From positions 868,001-932,000 of the forward strand of contig JAADJJ010000001.1 in NCBI GenBank assembly GCA_010092695.1: 64,000 bases of DNA, written 5' to 3'. Each line of letters opens with the position of its first letter. The stretch's first letter is position 1. Made by a program: the position numbers and the translations under genes. Under the pieces are notes generated by a model. That model saw only the letters and a list, made by a program, of their open reading frames with translations, did no database searches and was not told the origin of the DNA. This document shows positions 47,356 through 55,785 of this stretch, piece by piece. This DNA is from Enterobacteriaceae bacterium 4M9 (GTDB lineage: Bacteria > Pseudomonadota > Gammaproteobacteria > Enterobacterales > Enterobacteriaceae).

Positions 47356-47649
47356 TTAGCGAGGAAGCGAGATTTTACGCTCTTCACCAGGACGGTAGAG
47401 TACGAGCGTTTTACCGATGACCTGGACATTACAGGCACCGGTTTCCCGCACGATGGCATCCACGATCAGGGCTTTAGTTTCGCGGTCTTCCGCGGCGATT
47501 TTCACCTTGATTAACTCATGGTGCACAAGCGCTTGTTCAATCTCGGCCAGTACCCCTTCGGTCAAACCATTTCCGCCAAGCATGACGACCGGCTTAAGCG
47601 GATGTGCCAGACCTTTGAGGTGCTGTTTTTGTTTAGTACTCAGATTCAT
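47356..47649 (-). CDS. yhbY: YhbY, CRM-domain ribosome-assembly protein
   Basis: A 97-residue RNA-binding CRM-domain protein of exact E. coli length (KGLAHPLKPVVMLGGNGLTEGVLAEIEQAL..HELIKVKI). It associates with pre-50S particles. The ATG at 47649 (MNLSTKQKQHLKG) is the family start. It is divergent from rlmE. Confidence 0.96.
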   Translation of the reverse strand: MNLSTKQKQHLKGLAHPLKPVVMLGGNGLTEGVLAEIEQALVHHELIKVKIAAEDRETKALIVDAIVRETGACNVQVIGKTLVLYRPGEERKISLPR

Positions 47650-47672
47650 CGTATATTTTTGCTTACGTTGGG

Positions 47673-47701
47673 ATTGAAAACGGTTCATTCTACCGCCATC
47701 T
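47673..47701 (+). promoter_or_regulatory. Sigma-32 type promoter of rlmE-ftsH
   Basis: ATTGAAA (-35), 14-bp spacer from TTGAAA (47674-47679), then CGCCATCT (47694-47701). It is close to the heat-shock consensus CTTGAAA-N11-16-CCCCATnT. rlmE-ftsH is a heat-shock operon in E. coli. Confidence 0.7.
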
Positions 47702-47770
47702 CCCTACTATAGCCAAGGCGGCATGCTTTCTTTACGCTGTGGCCTGCGATGAACCCGGATGGAATGTGAA

Positions 47771-48400
47771 ATGACAGGTAAAAAGCGTTCTGCCAGCTCC
47801 AGTCGCTGGCTTCAGGAACACTTTAGCGATAAATATGTTCAGCAGGCACAGAAAAAAGGGCTCCGCTCTCGTGCCTGGTTTAAACTTGATGAAATACAGC
47901 AAAGTGACAAGCTTTTTAAGCCTGGAATGACCGTTGTTGATCTTGGTGCTGCACCCGGTGGATGGTCGCAGTATGTGGTAAGCCAGATTGGCGGGAACGG
48001 CCGTATTATCGCATGCGATCTTTTGCCTATGGATCCCATCGTCGGTGTGGATTTCCTTCAGGGCGATTTTCGTGATGAATTAGTCATGAAGGCGCTGCTG
48101 GAACGCGTCGGTGAAAGCAAGGTGCAGGTTGTCATGTCAGATATGGCTCCGAATATGAGCGGGCAGCCCGCGGTGGATATCCCGCGAGCCATGTATCTGG
48201 TCGAGCTGGCGCTCGAAATGTGTCGTGACGTACTGGCGCCGGGTGGCAGTTTTTTAGTGAAGGTGTTTCAGGGCGAAGGTTTCGATGAATACCTGCGGGA
48301 AATTCGCTCCCTGTTTACGAAGGTCAAAGTTCGTAAACCGGACTCTTCGCGTGCGCGTTCACGTGAAGTGTATATTGTAGCGACCGGGCGTAAACTATAA
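47771..48400 (+). CDS. rlmE: RlmE (RrmJ/FtsJ), 23S rRNA Um2552 methyltransferase
   Basis: A 209-residue SAM-dependent 2'-O-methyltransferase of exact E. coli length. The SAM motif is VVDLGAAPGGWSQYV. The catalytic Lys-Asp-Lys-type residues fall in SRAWFKLDEI, MSDMAPNMSG and FLVKVFQGEGFDEY. It modifies the A loop late in 50S assembly. It is followed by ftsH after 100 bp, on the same heat-shock transcript. Confidence 0.98.
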   Translation: MTGKKRSASSSRWLQEHFSDKYVQQAQKKGLRSRAWFKLDEIQQSDKLFKPGMTVVDLGAAPGGWSQYVVSQIGGNGRIIACDLLPMDPIVGVDFLQGDFRDELVMKALLERVGESKVQVVMSDMAPNMSGQPAVDIPRAMYLVELALEMCRDVLAPGGSFLVKVFQGEGFDEYLREIRSLFTKVKVRKPDSSRARSREVYIVATGRKL

Positions 48401-48500
48401 CCAATGGACATCATGCAGCCTGCTCTGGCCGCTTGAAAGAAGATGGGGATATAGTATCCTGACGCTGTTTTTAACACAGTTGTAATATGAGGTTAATCCC

Positions 48501-50444
48501 TTGAGTGACATGGCGAAAAACCTAATACTCTGGCTGGTCATCGCAGTTGTGCTGATGACGGTGTTTCAGAGCTTTGGGCCCAGCGAGTCAAATGGCCGTA
48601 GGGTGGATTACTCTACCTTCCTGCAAGAAGTCAATCAGGACCAGGTTCGCGAAGCGCGTATCAACGGACGTGAAATCAACGTTACCAAGAAAGACAGTAA
48701 CCGATACACGACTTACATCCCGGTAAACGATCCCAAGTTGCTTGATAACCTTTTGACTAAAAACGTCAAAGTGGTGGGTGAGCCGCCGGAAGAGCCGAGC
48801 CTGTTGGCCTCTATCTTCATTTCCTGGTTCCCGATGCTGCTGTTGATTGGGGTCTGGATTTTCTTTATGCGCCAGATGCAGGGCGGCGGTGGCAAAGGTG
48901 CCATGTCGTTTGGTAAAAGTAAGGCGCGCATGCTGACTGAAGACCAGATTAAGACCACTTTTGCTGATGTTGCAGGCTGTGACGAAGCGAAAGAAGAAGT
49001 GGCCGAGCTGGTTGAATACCTGCGTGAGCCGAGCCGCTTCCAGAAGCTGGGCGGTAAAATTCCTAAAGGCGTGCTGATGGTCGGTCCTCCGGGTACCGGT
49101 AAAACGTTGCTGGCAAAAGCCATTGCAGGTGAAGCCAAAGTACCGTTCTTTACCATCTCCGGTTCTGACTTCGTTGAAATGTTCGTGGGTGTGGGCGCGT
49201 CCCGCGTGCGCGACATGTTCGAGCAGGCCAAGAAGGCTGCGCCTTGCATCATCTTTATCGATGAAATCGACGCCGTGGGCCGCCAGCGTGGCGCGGGCCT
49301 TGGCGGCGGTCACGATGAACGTGAGCAGACGCTGAACCAGATGCTGGTTGAGATGGACGGTTTTGAAGGCAATGAAGGCATTATCGTCATTGCCGCGACC
49401 AACCGTCCTGACGTACTTGACCCGGCGCTGCTGCGTCCAGGTCGTTTCGACCGTCAGGTTGTGGTAGGTCTGCCGGATGTACGCGGTCGTGAACAGATTC
49501 TTAAAGTTCACATGCGCCGCGTGCCGCTGGCACCGGATATCGACGCTGCAATCATCGCGCGCGGTACGCCGGGCTTCTCGGGTGCCGATCTCGCGAACCT
49601 GGTGAACGAAGCTGCTTTGTTTGCCGCACGTGGCAACAAGCGCGTGGTATCCATGGTTGAGTTTGAGAAAGCGAAAGATAAAATCATGATGGGTGCGGAA
49701 CGCCGCTCTATGGTGATGACGGAAGCGCAGAAAGAATCGACCGCTTACCATGAAGCAGGCCATGCGATTATCGGGCGTATCGTACCGGAGCACGATCCGG
49801 TGCACAAAGTGACGATTATTCCGCGCGGTCGTGCGCTGGGTGTGACCTTCTTCCTGCCTGAAGGCGACGCGATTAGCGCCAGCCGTCAGAAGCTGGAAAG
49901 CCAGATCTCGACGCTGTACGGCGGCCGTCTGGCAGAAGAGATAATCTACGGCGTTGAGCATGTGTCTACCGGTGCGTCAAACGACATTAAAGTAGCGACC
50001 AACCTTGCGCGTAACATGGTGACCCAGTGGGGCTTCTCTGAGAAGCTGGGACCGCTTTTGTACGCGGAAGAAGAAGGCGAAGTATTCCTCGGTCGCAGCG
50101 TGGCGAAAGCCAAGCATATGTCTGATGAAACGGCCCGCATCATCGATCAGGAAGTGAAGCTGTTGATTGAGCGTAACTACGATCGCGCTCGTCAGATCCT
50201 GAACGACAACATGGATATTTTGCACTCCATGAAAGATGCGCTGATGAAGTATGAAACCATCGATGCCCCGCAGATTGATGATTTGATGGCGCGCCGCGAA
50301 GTGCGTCCGCCAGCTGGCTGGGAAGATCCCGCTTCATCAAACAACTCTGACGATAACGGCAAGCCGCAGGCGCCGCGTCCGGTTGATGAACCGCGTACGC
50401 CAAACCCGGGCAACACCATGTCCGAACAGTTGGGCGATAAATAA
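48501..50444 (+). CDS. ftsH: FtsH, membrane AAA+ zinc protease
   Basis: A 647-residue protein. Two membrane helices (about 8-27 and 101-123) flank a periplasmic domain. The AAA domain has GPPGTGKT, IIFIDEIDAVGR and the arginine-finger region RPGRFDRQ. The zinc protease site is HEAGH. Substrates include LpxC, SecY, sigma-32 and lambda CII. The TTG at 48501 has GAGG 8 bases upstream; the ATG at 48510 gives the usual 644-residue product but at a poor 17-base distance. The C-terminal disordered tail ends NPGNTMSEQLGDK. Confidence 0.97.
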   Translation: MSDMAKNLILWLVIAVVLMTVFQSFGPSESNGRRVDYSTFLQEVNQDQVREARINGREINVTKKDSNRYTTYIPVNDPKLLDNLLTKNVKVVGEPPEEPSLLASIFISWFPMLLLIGVWIFFMRQMQGGGGKGAMSFGKSKARMLTEDQIKTTFADVAGCDEAKEEVAELVEYLREPSRFQKLGGKIPKGVLMVGPPGTGKTLLAKAIAGEAKVPFFTISGSDFVEMFVGVGASRVRDMFEQAKKAAPCIIFIDEIDAVGRQRGAGLGGGHDEREQTLNQMLVEMDGFEGNEGIIVIAATNRPDVLDPALLRPGRFDRQVVVGLPDVRGREQILKVHMRRVPLAPDIDAAIIARGTPGFSGADLANLVNEAALFAARGNKRVVSMVEFEKAKDKIMMGAERRSMVMTEAQKESTAYHEAGHAIIGRIVPEHDPVHKVTIIPRGRALGVTFFLPEGDAISASRQKLESQISTLYGGRLAEEIIYGVEHVSTGASNDIKVATNLARNMVTQWGFSEKLGPLLYAEEEGEVFLGRSVAKAKHMSDETARIIDQEVKLLIERNYDRARQILNDNMDILHSMKDALMKYETIDAPQIDDLMARREVRPPAGWEDPASSNNSDDNGKPQAPRPVDEPRTPNPGNTMSEQLGDK

Positions 50445-50469
50445 GTCATCTGATGACAGCGTTAATAAC

Positions 50470-50498
50470 CAAACCCCGGGCTATCCCGGGGTTTTTGT
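50470..50498 (+). terminator. ftsH terminator
   Basis: AAACCCCGGG-CTAT-CCCGGGGTTTTTG hairpin, 26 bases after the ftsH stop. Confidence 0.9.
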
Positions 50499-50586
50499 TT
50501 TTATCTCAACCCGGCATACTTTATGAGGCCGCCCACAGCGCACCCGGCCTCATATTCATCTTCGCGAATCATTACAAGGAATCTTG

Positions 50587-51435
50587 ATGAAACTCTCTGC
50601 CCAGGGCTCCATTCTGGACCTGTCCCATCCGCATGTGATGGGCATTCTCAACGTCACGCCAGACTCGTTTTCCGATGGCGGCAGGCATAATCAACTCATT
50701 GATGCTGTGCGCCACGCTAATGAGATGATCAACGCCGGGGCAACCATCATTGACGTGGGAGGAGAGTCAACGCGACCGGGCGCAGATGAAGTGAGCACTC
50801 AGGAAGAACTGGAGCGCGTGATTCCCGTCGTAGAAGCACTTTCGCAACGCTTTGAGATCTGGATTTCCGTTGATACCTCCAAAGCCGAGGTGATTCGGGA
50901 AAGTGCACGTGCCGGGGCGCACATCATCAACGATATCCGCTCACTCAGCGAGCCTGGCGCGCTGGAGGCTGCGGCCGCCACCGGACTGCCGGTGTGCCTG
51001 ATGCATATGCAGGGTGAGCCACGGACCATGCAGCAGGCACCGCACTATGAGGATGTGTTTGCTGAGGTAGAACGCTACTTTATTGAGCAGATCGGGCGCT
51101 GTGAGGCCGCTGGCATCGCAAAAGATAAATTGTTGCTCGACCCCGGATTCGGTTTCGGTAAGAATCTGGCTCATAATTATGAGCTTCTTGCCCGACTTTC
51201 AGCGTTCCACCGTTTTGGCTTGCCTTTGCTGGTGGGAATGTCGCGTAAATCTATGGTCGGCCAGCTGTTGAACGTCGGGCCAAACCAGCGTTTGAGCGGC
51301 AGCCTTGCTTGCGCGGTCATTGCGGCAATGCAGGGTGCGCAAATTATCCGCGTACACGATGTCAAAGAAACGGTAGAAGCGATACGCGTGGTAGAGGCCA
51401 CACTTTCTGCGAAGGAAAATAAACGCTATGAGTAA
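50587..51435 (+). CDS. folP: Dihydropteroate synthase
   Basis: A 282-residue chromosomal DHPS of exact E. coli length. It condenses dihydropterin pyrophosphate with p-aminobenzoate and is the sulfonamide target. Motifs are MGILNVTPDSFSDGGRH, DVGGESTRPGA, INDIRSL and DPGFGFGKN. It is not a sul-type resistance allele. ATG 50587 follows AAGGAATCTT. Its end overlaps glmM by 8 bases. Confidence 0.98.
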   Translation: MKLSAQGSILDLSHPHVMGILNVTPDSFSDGGRHNQLIDAVRHANEMINAGATIIDVGGESTRPGADEVSTQEELERVIPVVEALSQRFEIWISVDTSKAEVIRESARAGAHIINDIRSLSEPGALEAAAATGLPVCLMHMQGEPRTMQQAPHYEDVFAEVERYFIEQIGRCEAAGIAKDKLLLDPGFGFGKNLAHNYELLARLSAFHRFGLPLLVGMSRKSMVGQLLNVGPNQRLSGSLACAVIAAMQGAQIIRVHDVKETVEAIRVVEATLSAKENKRYE

Positions 51436-52765
51436 CCATAAATATTTCGGCACTGACGGTATTCGCGGGCGCGTTGGCGACTCCCCGATAACCCCCGACT
51501 TTGTTCTGAAGCTGGGCTGGGCCGCAGGGAAGGTGCTGGCTCGTCACGGTTCACGCAAGGTGATTATCGGTAAAGACACCCGCATTTCAGGCTATATGCT
51601 GGAATCTGCGCTGGAAGCAGGGCTTGCGGCGGCAGGTTTGTCTGCCTCGTTTACCGGTCCCATGCCAACGCCTGCGGTCGCCTACCTGACCCGCGCTTTT
51701 CGTGCTGAGGCGGGTATTGTGATTTCAGCCTCACATAACCCGTTCTACGATAACGGCATTAAATTTTTCTCAATCGACGGCACTAAGCTGCCGGATTCTG
51801 TAGAAGATGCCATTGAAGCTGAGCTTGAAAAAGACATTAGCTGCGTGGATTCCTCTCAGCTGGGTAAAGCCAGCCGCATTGTGGATGCCGCGGGCCGCTA
51901 TATTGAATTCTGTAAAGGCACGTTCCCGAACGAGTTGAGCCTCAACAAACTGAAAATTGTTGTCGACTGCGCTAACGGTGCGACTTACCACATCGCGCCG
52001 AATGTCCTGCGCGAGCTGGGTGCACAGGTTATTGCTATTGGCTGTGAGCCAAACGGCGTTAACATCAACGATAAATGTGGTGCAACGGATGTTGGGCTTC
52101 TTCAGGAGCGTGTGCTGGCAGAGAAGGCTGATCTCGGTATTGCGTTTGATGGCGACGGCGACCGCGTGATGATGGTTGACCACGAAGGGAATAAAGTCGA
52201 TGGCGACCAGATTCTCTACATCATCGCCCGCGAAGGTCTGCGCCAGGGGCAGCTGCGCGGTGGTGCAGTGGGTACGCTGATGAGCAATATGGGCCTGGAG
52301 CTGGCGCTCAAGCAGCTGGGTATTCCGTTTGAACGTGCAAAAGTGGGTGACCGCTATGTGCTGGAGAAAATGCAGGAGAAAGGCTGGCGCATTGGTGCTG
52401 AAAACTCCGGTCACGTAATTCTGCTTGATAAAACCACGACCGGCGACGGCATTGTGGCGGGATTACAGGTTCTGAGCGCAATGGCGCGTAACGATATGAG
52501 CCTCCAGGACCTGTGTAGCGGTATGACGTTGTTCCCGCAGGTGCTGGTCAACGTGCGCTTTACCGCAGGTAGTGACGATCCGCTGCAATCCGACGCGGTG
52601 AAGCAGGCCACTGCCGCGGTGGAAGCGGAGCTTGGCAAGCGTGGTCGCGTGCTGCTGCGTAAATCCGGCACCGAGCCGCTGATTCGCGTCATGGTGGAAG
52701 GCGAAGACGAAGCACAGGTCATTGCCTTTGCTAACCGTATTGCCGATGCAGTAAAATCAGTCTGA
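51428..52765 (+). CDS. glmM: GlmM, phosphoglucosamine mutase
   Basis: A 445-residue alpha-D-phosphohexomutase of exact E. coli length. It converts GlcN-6-P to GlcN-1-P for UDP-GlcNAc. The phosphoserine Ser102 is in ISASHNPFYDNGIK, the metal loop is DGDGDR, and the sugar/phosphate loops include GAENSGH and RKSGTEPLIRV. It is translationally coupled to folP. Confidence 0.98.
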   Translation: MSNHKYFGTDGIRGRVGDSPITPDFVLKLGWAAGKVLARHGSRKVIIGKDTRISGYMLESALEAGLAAAGLSASFTGPMPTPAVAYLTRAFRAEAGIVISASHNPFYDNGIKFFSIDGTKLPDSVEDAIEAELEKDISCVDSSQLGKASRIVDAAGRYIEFCKGTFPNELSLNKLKIVVDCANGATYHIAPNVLRELGAQVIAIGCEPNGVNINDKCGATDVGLLQERVLAEKADLGIAFDGDGDRVMMVDHEGNKVDGDQILYIIAREGLRQGQLRGGAVGTLMSNMGLELALKQLGIPFERAKVGDRYVLEKMQEKGWRIGAENSGHVILLDKTTTGDGIVAGLQVLSAMARNDMSLQDLCSGMTLFPQVLVNVRFTAGSDDPLQSDAVKQATAAVEAELGKRGRVLLRKSGTEPLIRVMVEGEDEAQVIAFANRIADAVKSV

Positions 52766-52786
52766 TAATTTTCCGGCGCAAATGGT

Positions 52787-52816
52787 GAAAAAGGCGGCAT
52801 TGCCGCCTTTTCTTTC
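52787..52816 (+). terminator. glmM terminator
   Basis: GAAAAAGGCGGCA-TTGCCGCCTTTTCTTTC hairpin, ~25 bases after glmM. The next 60 bp hold nothing recognised before the secG promoter. Confidence 0.9.
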
Positions 52817-52877
52817 ATCAACTTCCGGCGGAAATGGTGTTTTTTTCCGCAATCGATACGAAGCGAATAAATTGCCC

Positions 52878-52906
52878 TTGCACAGGGCAACACCTTTGGA
52901 TAGTAT
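52878..52906 (+). promoter_or_regulatory. secG promoter
   Basis: TTGCAC (52878-52883), 17-bp spacer, TAGTAT (52901-52906), about 92 bp before the secG ATG. Confidence 0.65.
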
Positions 52907-52997
52907 TCAGACCCGCTTCAGTGGGGAACAGAAATACTCTTCACTATTGCTTGGTGGAAGCACAGGTCGCGGTAATACCGCAAGGAACAGGTCGATT

Positions 52998-53327
52998 ATG
53001 TACGAAGCTCTTTTAGTTATTTTCCTTATTGTAGCAGTGGCGCTTGTAGCCCTGATCATGCTGCAGCAAGGTAAAGGCGCTGACATGGGAGCATCCTTCG
53101 GCGCAGGCGCATCAGCCACGCTGTTTGGTTCCAGCGGTTCCGGGAACTTCATGACCCGTGCCACTGCGATTCTGGCGACACTGTTCTTTATCATCAGCCT
53201 CGTGCTGGGTAACCTGAACAGCAACAAAACCAGCAAAGGAAGCGAGTGGGATAATCTGACTCAGCCTAAAACTGAACAGACTCAGCAGACGGCGCCGACT
53301 CAGCCGACCAGCGACATCCCGCAGTAA
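52998..53327 (+). CDS. secG: SecG, Sec translocon subunit
   Basis: A 109-residue inner-membrane protein (110 in E. coli). Two helices (about 2-20 and 54-73) flank a glycine-rich loop (KGADMGASFGAGASATLFGSSGSGNFMTR). A polar Gln/Thr-rich tail follows. It supports SecYE-dependent export. ATG 52998 (MYEALLVIFLIVAVA) is the family start; the longer frame upstream matches nothing. It precedes the tRNA-Leu gene as in E. coli. Confidence 0.97.
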   Translation: MYEALLVIFLIVAVALVALIMLQQGKGADMGASFGAGASATLFGSSGSGNFMTRATAILATLFFIISLVLGNLNSNKTSKGSEWDNLTQPKTEQTQQTAPTQPTSDIPQ

Positions 53328-53380
53328 GACGTAAGAGTCAACTTCAGTCCGGCACAGGCTTGTCGGACGTCGTAAAAAGT

Positions 53381-53467
53381 GCCGAGGTGGTGGAATTGGT
53401 AGACACGCTACCTTGAGGTGGTAGTGCCCAATAGGGCTTACGGGTTCAAGTCCCGTCCTCGGTACCA
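53381..53467 (+). tRNA. leuU: tRNA-Leu (anticodon GAG)
   Basis: An 87-nt class II tRNA. The acceptor stem GCCGAGG pairs with CCTCGGT and the 3' CCA is encoded. The anticodon loop TTGAGGT reads GAG, followed by a long variable arm (TGCCCAATAGGGCT) and the T loop GGTTCAAGTC. It is the counterpart of E. coli leuU, 53 bp after secG and probably on the same transcript. Confidence 0.97.
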
Positions 53468-53481
53468 AATCCCGGTAAAAT

Positions 53482-53510
53482 TTGCATTTTTACCAACGTA
53501 GGTGTACGAT
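53482..53510 (+). promoter_or_regulatory. metY operon promoter
   Basis: TTGCAT (53482-53487), 17-bp spacer, TACGAT (53505-53510), then a GC-rich discriminator. It would start transcription ~8 nt before the mature 5' end of the initiator tRNA, so metY has a promoter separate from leuU. Confidence 0.65.
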
Positions 53511-53525
53511 ACGCCACGTTTCTGA

Positions 53526-53602
<77 letters not shown>

Positions 53603-53710
53603 CTTTCCCTGAGAGTTCATTTTCAAATATACTGTGAAGACCGGTATTCTGGCGTCACATGGGAATTTGAAAAAAATTCTCCTGGAAGGTATACAGGGTT
53701 CAGTTATATA

Positions 53711-53777
53711 ACGCCCCGATTTATCGGGGTTTTTTGTTATCTGACGTGAGAATAACTGGGCTTTTGGCCCTTTTTTT
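53711..53777 (+). terminator. Two terminator-like hairpins between metY and rimP
   Basis: The first is CCCCGA-TTTA-TCGGGG followed by TTTTTTG (53714-53735). The second is a short GGGC/GCCC stem followed by seven T (53758-53777), just before rimP. Together they would limit read-through from metY into the nusA operon, as attenuation-type leader terminators do. The 53603-53710 stretch holds nothing else recognised. Confidence 0.75.
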
Positions 53778-53794
53778 ATGTCCTGGGGGTGGAT

Positions 53795-54247
53795 TTGTCC
53801 ACATTAGAGCAGAAATTAACAGAGCTGATGACAGCGCCCGTTGAAGCGCTGGGCTACGAACTGGTCGGTATCGAATTCGTTCGGGGTCGCACATCGACGC
53901 TGCGCATCTATATTGATAGTGAAGATGGCATCAACGTTGACGATTGCGCTGACGTTAGCCACCAGGTTAGCGCAGTCCTGGATGTCGAAGATCCTATCTC
54001 TGTCGCTTATAACCTGGAAGTTTCCTCACCTGGCCTCGAACGTCCGCTGTTCAGTGCCGCGCACTACACCCGCTTCATCGGCGAAGAGGTAAGCCTCGTA
54101 CTGCGAATGGCGGTTCAGAACCGTCGTAAATGGCAGGGCGTGATTAAAGCCGTTGACGGTGAAATGATAACCGTGGCGGTTGAAGGCAAAGATGAAGTGT
54201 TCGCGCTGAGCAATATTCAGAAGGCGAATCTGGTACCCCACTTTTAA
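53795..54247 (+). CDS. rimP: RimP, 30S ribosome maturation factor
   Basis: A 150-residue protein (150 in E. coli). The N-terminal alpha-beta domain is followed by an SH3-like C-terminal domain (about 90-150). Signature segments include GIEFVRGRTSTLRIYIDSEDGI and VSSPGLERPLF. TTG at 53795 (MSTLEQKL) is chosen because GGGGGT precedes it by 4-5 bases and the length matches. A GTG two codons upstream lies inside that ribosome-binding site. nusA follows after 26 bases. Confidence 0.95.
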   Translation: MSTLEQKLTELMTAPVEALGYELVGIEFVRGRTSTLRIYIDSEDGINVDDCADVSHQVSAVLDVEDPISVAYNLEVSSPGLERPLFSAAHYTRFIGEEVSLVLRMAVQNRRKWQGVIKAVDGEMITVAVEGKDEVFALSNIQKANLVPHF

Positions 54248-54273
54248 CAGTCTGGATTGAGGCCAAGCCCCCG

Positions 54274-55761
54274 ATGAACAAAGAAATTTTGGCTGTTGTT
54301 GAAGCAGTTTCTAACGAAAAAGCGGTGCCGCGCGAAAAGATTTTTGAAGCGCTGGAAAGTGCTCTGGCGACGGCAACCAAGAAAAAATACGAGCAGGAAA
54401 TCGACGTTCGCGTCAGCATTGACCGCAAAAGCGGTGACTTTGACACCTTCCGTCGCTGGTTGATTGTTGAAGAAGTGACCCTGCCGACCCGCGAAATCAC
54501 CCTCGAAGCCGCGCAGTTTGAAGACCCGAACCTGGGTCTTGGCGATTTTGTTGAAGATCAGATTGAGTCGGTCACCTTTGACCGCATCACCACCCAGACG
54601 GCAAAACAGGTTATCGTGCAGAAAGTACGTGAAGCCGAACGTGCAATGGTGGTCGATCAGTTCCGCGATCGTGAAGGTGAAATCATCACCGGTGTGGTGA
54701 AGAAAGTTAACCGCGATAACATTACGCTGGATCTTGGCAGTAATGCTGAAGCGGTTATCCTGCGTGAAGACATGCTGCCGCGTGAAAACTTCCGCCCAGG
54801 CGACCGTATCCGCGGTGTGCTGTATGCTGTACGCCCTGAAGCACGAGGTGCACAGCTGTTTGTTACCCGTTCCAAGCCGGAGATGCTGATTGAACTGTTC
54901 CGCATCGAAGTGCCGGAAATCGGGGAAGAGGTTATCGAGATCAAAGCTGCCGCCCGCGATCCGGGTTCACGCGCCAAGATTGCTGTGAAAACCAACGACA
55001 AGCGCATTGACCCAGTCGGTGCCTGTGTGGGTATGCGCGGTGCGCGTGTTCAGGCCGTTTCGACGGAGCTGGGTGGTGAGCGTATCGACATCGTTCTGTG
55101 GGACGATAACCCGGCGCAGTTTGTCATCAACGCGATGGCACCAGCGGACGTGGCGTCTATCGTGGTTGACGAAGATAAACACACGATGGATATCGCGGTA
55201 GAAGCGGGCAATCTGGCTCAGGCTATCGGTCGTAACGGCCAGAACGTGCGACTGGCGTCTCAGCTGAGCGGCTGGGAGCTTAACGTGATGACCGTTGACG
55301 ATCTGCAGGAAAAACACCAGGCAGAGACGCACGCGGCGATTGATACCTTTACTAAGTATCTCGATATTGACGAAGACTTCGCCACGGTTCTGGTAGAAGA
55401 AGGCTTCTCCACGCTCGAAGAACTGGCCTATGTGCCAATGAAAGAGCTGCTGGAAATTGACGGCCTTGATGAACCGACTGTGGAAGCATTACGCGATCGT
55501 GCCAAGAACGCGCTGACTACGCTGGCCCTGGCCCAGGAAGAGAGCCTTGGCGATAACAAGCCACAGGATGACCTGCTTAACCTGGAAGGGATGGATCGTG
55601 CCCTGGCCTTTAAACTGGCCGCACAGGGTGTCTGCTCGCTGGAAGATTTGGCTGAGCAGGGCGTTGATGACCTGTCTGATATTGAAGGTCTTACCGACGC
55701 GCAGGCGGGCGAACTTATTATGGCTGCCCGCAACATTTGCTGGTTCGGCGACGACGCGTAA
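54274..55761 (+). CDS. nusA: Transcription termination/antitermination factor NusA
   Basis: A 495-residue protein of exact E. coli length. Its layout is an N-terminal RNA polymerase-binding domain (1-125), S1 (135-200), KH1 and KH2 (200-345; KIAVKTNDKRIDPVGACVGMRGARVQ), and two acidic C-terminal repeats (about 365-425 and 440-495). It controls pausing, termination and rRNA antitermination. The next gene is infB. Confidence 0.99.
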   Translation: MNKEILAVVEAVSNEKAVPREKIFEALESALATATKKKYEQEIDVRVSIDRKSGDFDTFRRWLIVEEVTLPTREITLEAAQFEDPNLGLGDFVEDQIESVTFDRITTQTAKQVIVQKVREAERAMVVDQFRDREGEIITGVVKKVNRDNITLDLGSNAEAVILREDMLPRENFRPGDRIRGVLYAVRPEARGAQLFVTRSKPEMLIELFRIEVPEIGEEVIEIKAAARDPGSRAKIAVKTNDKRIDPVGACVGMRGARVQAVSTELGGERIDIVLWDDNPAQFVINAMAPADVASIVVDEDKHTMDIAVEAGNLAQAIGRNGQNVRLASQLSGWELNVMTVDDLQEKHQAETHAAIDTFTKYLDIDEDFATVLVEEGFSTLEELAYVPMKELLEIDGLDEPTVEALRDRAKNALTTLALAQEESLGDNKPQDDLLNLEGMDRALAFKLAAQGVCSLEDLAEQGVDDLSDIEGLTDAQAGELIMAARNICWFGDDA

Positions 55762-55785
55762 TCAACTGTAGCAGGAAGGAACAGC

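Noticed and set aside
48588..49961. 457-codon minus-strand frame opposite ftsH
   Set aside because: Antisense shadow with His/Arg/Phe-rich composition. ftsH is certain in this region.
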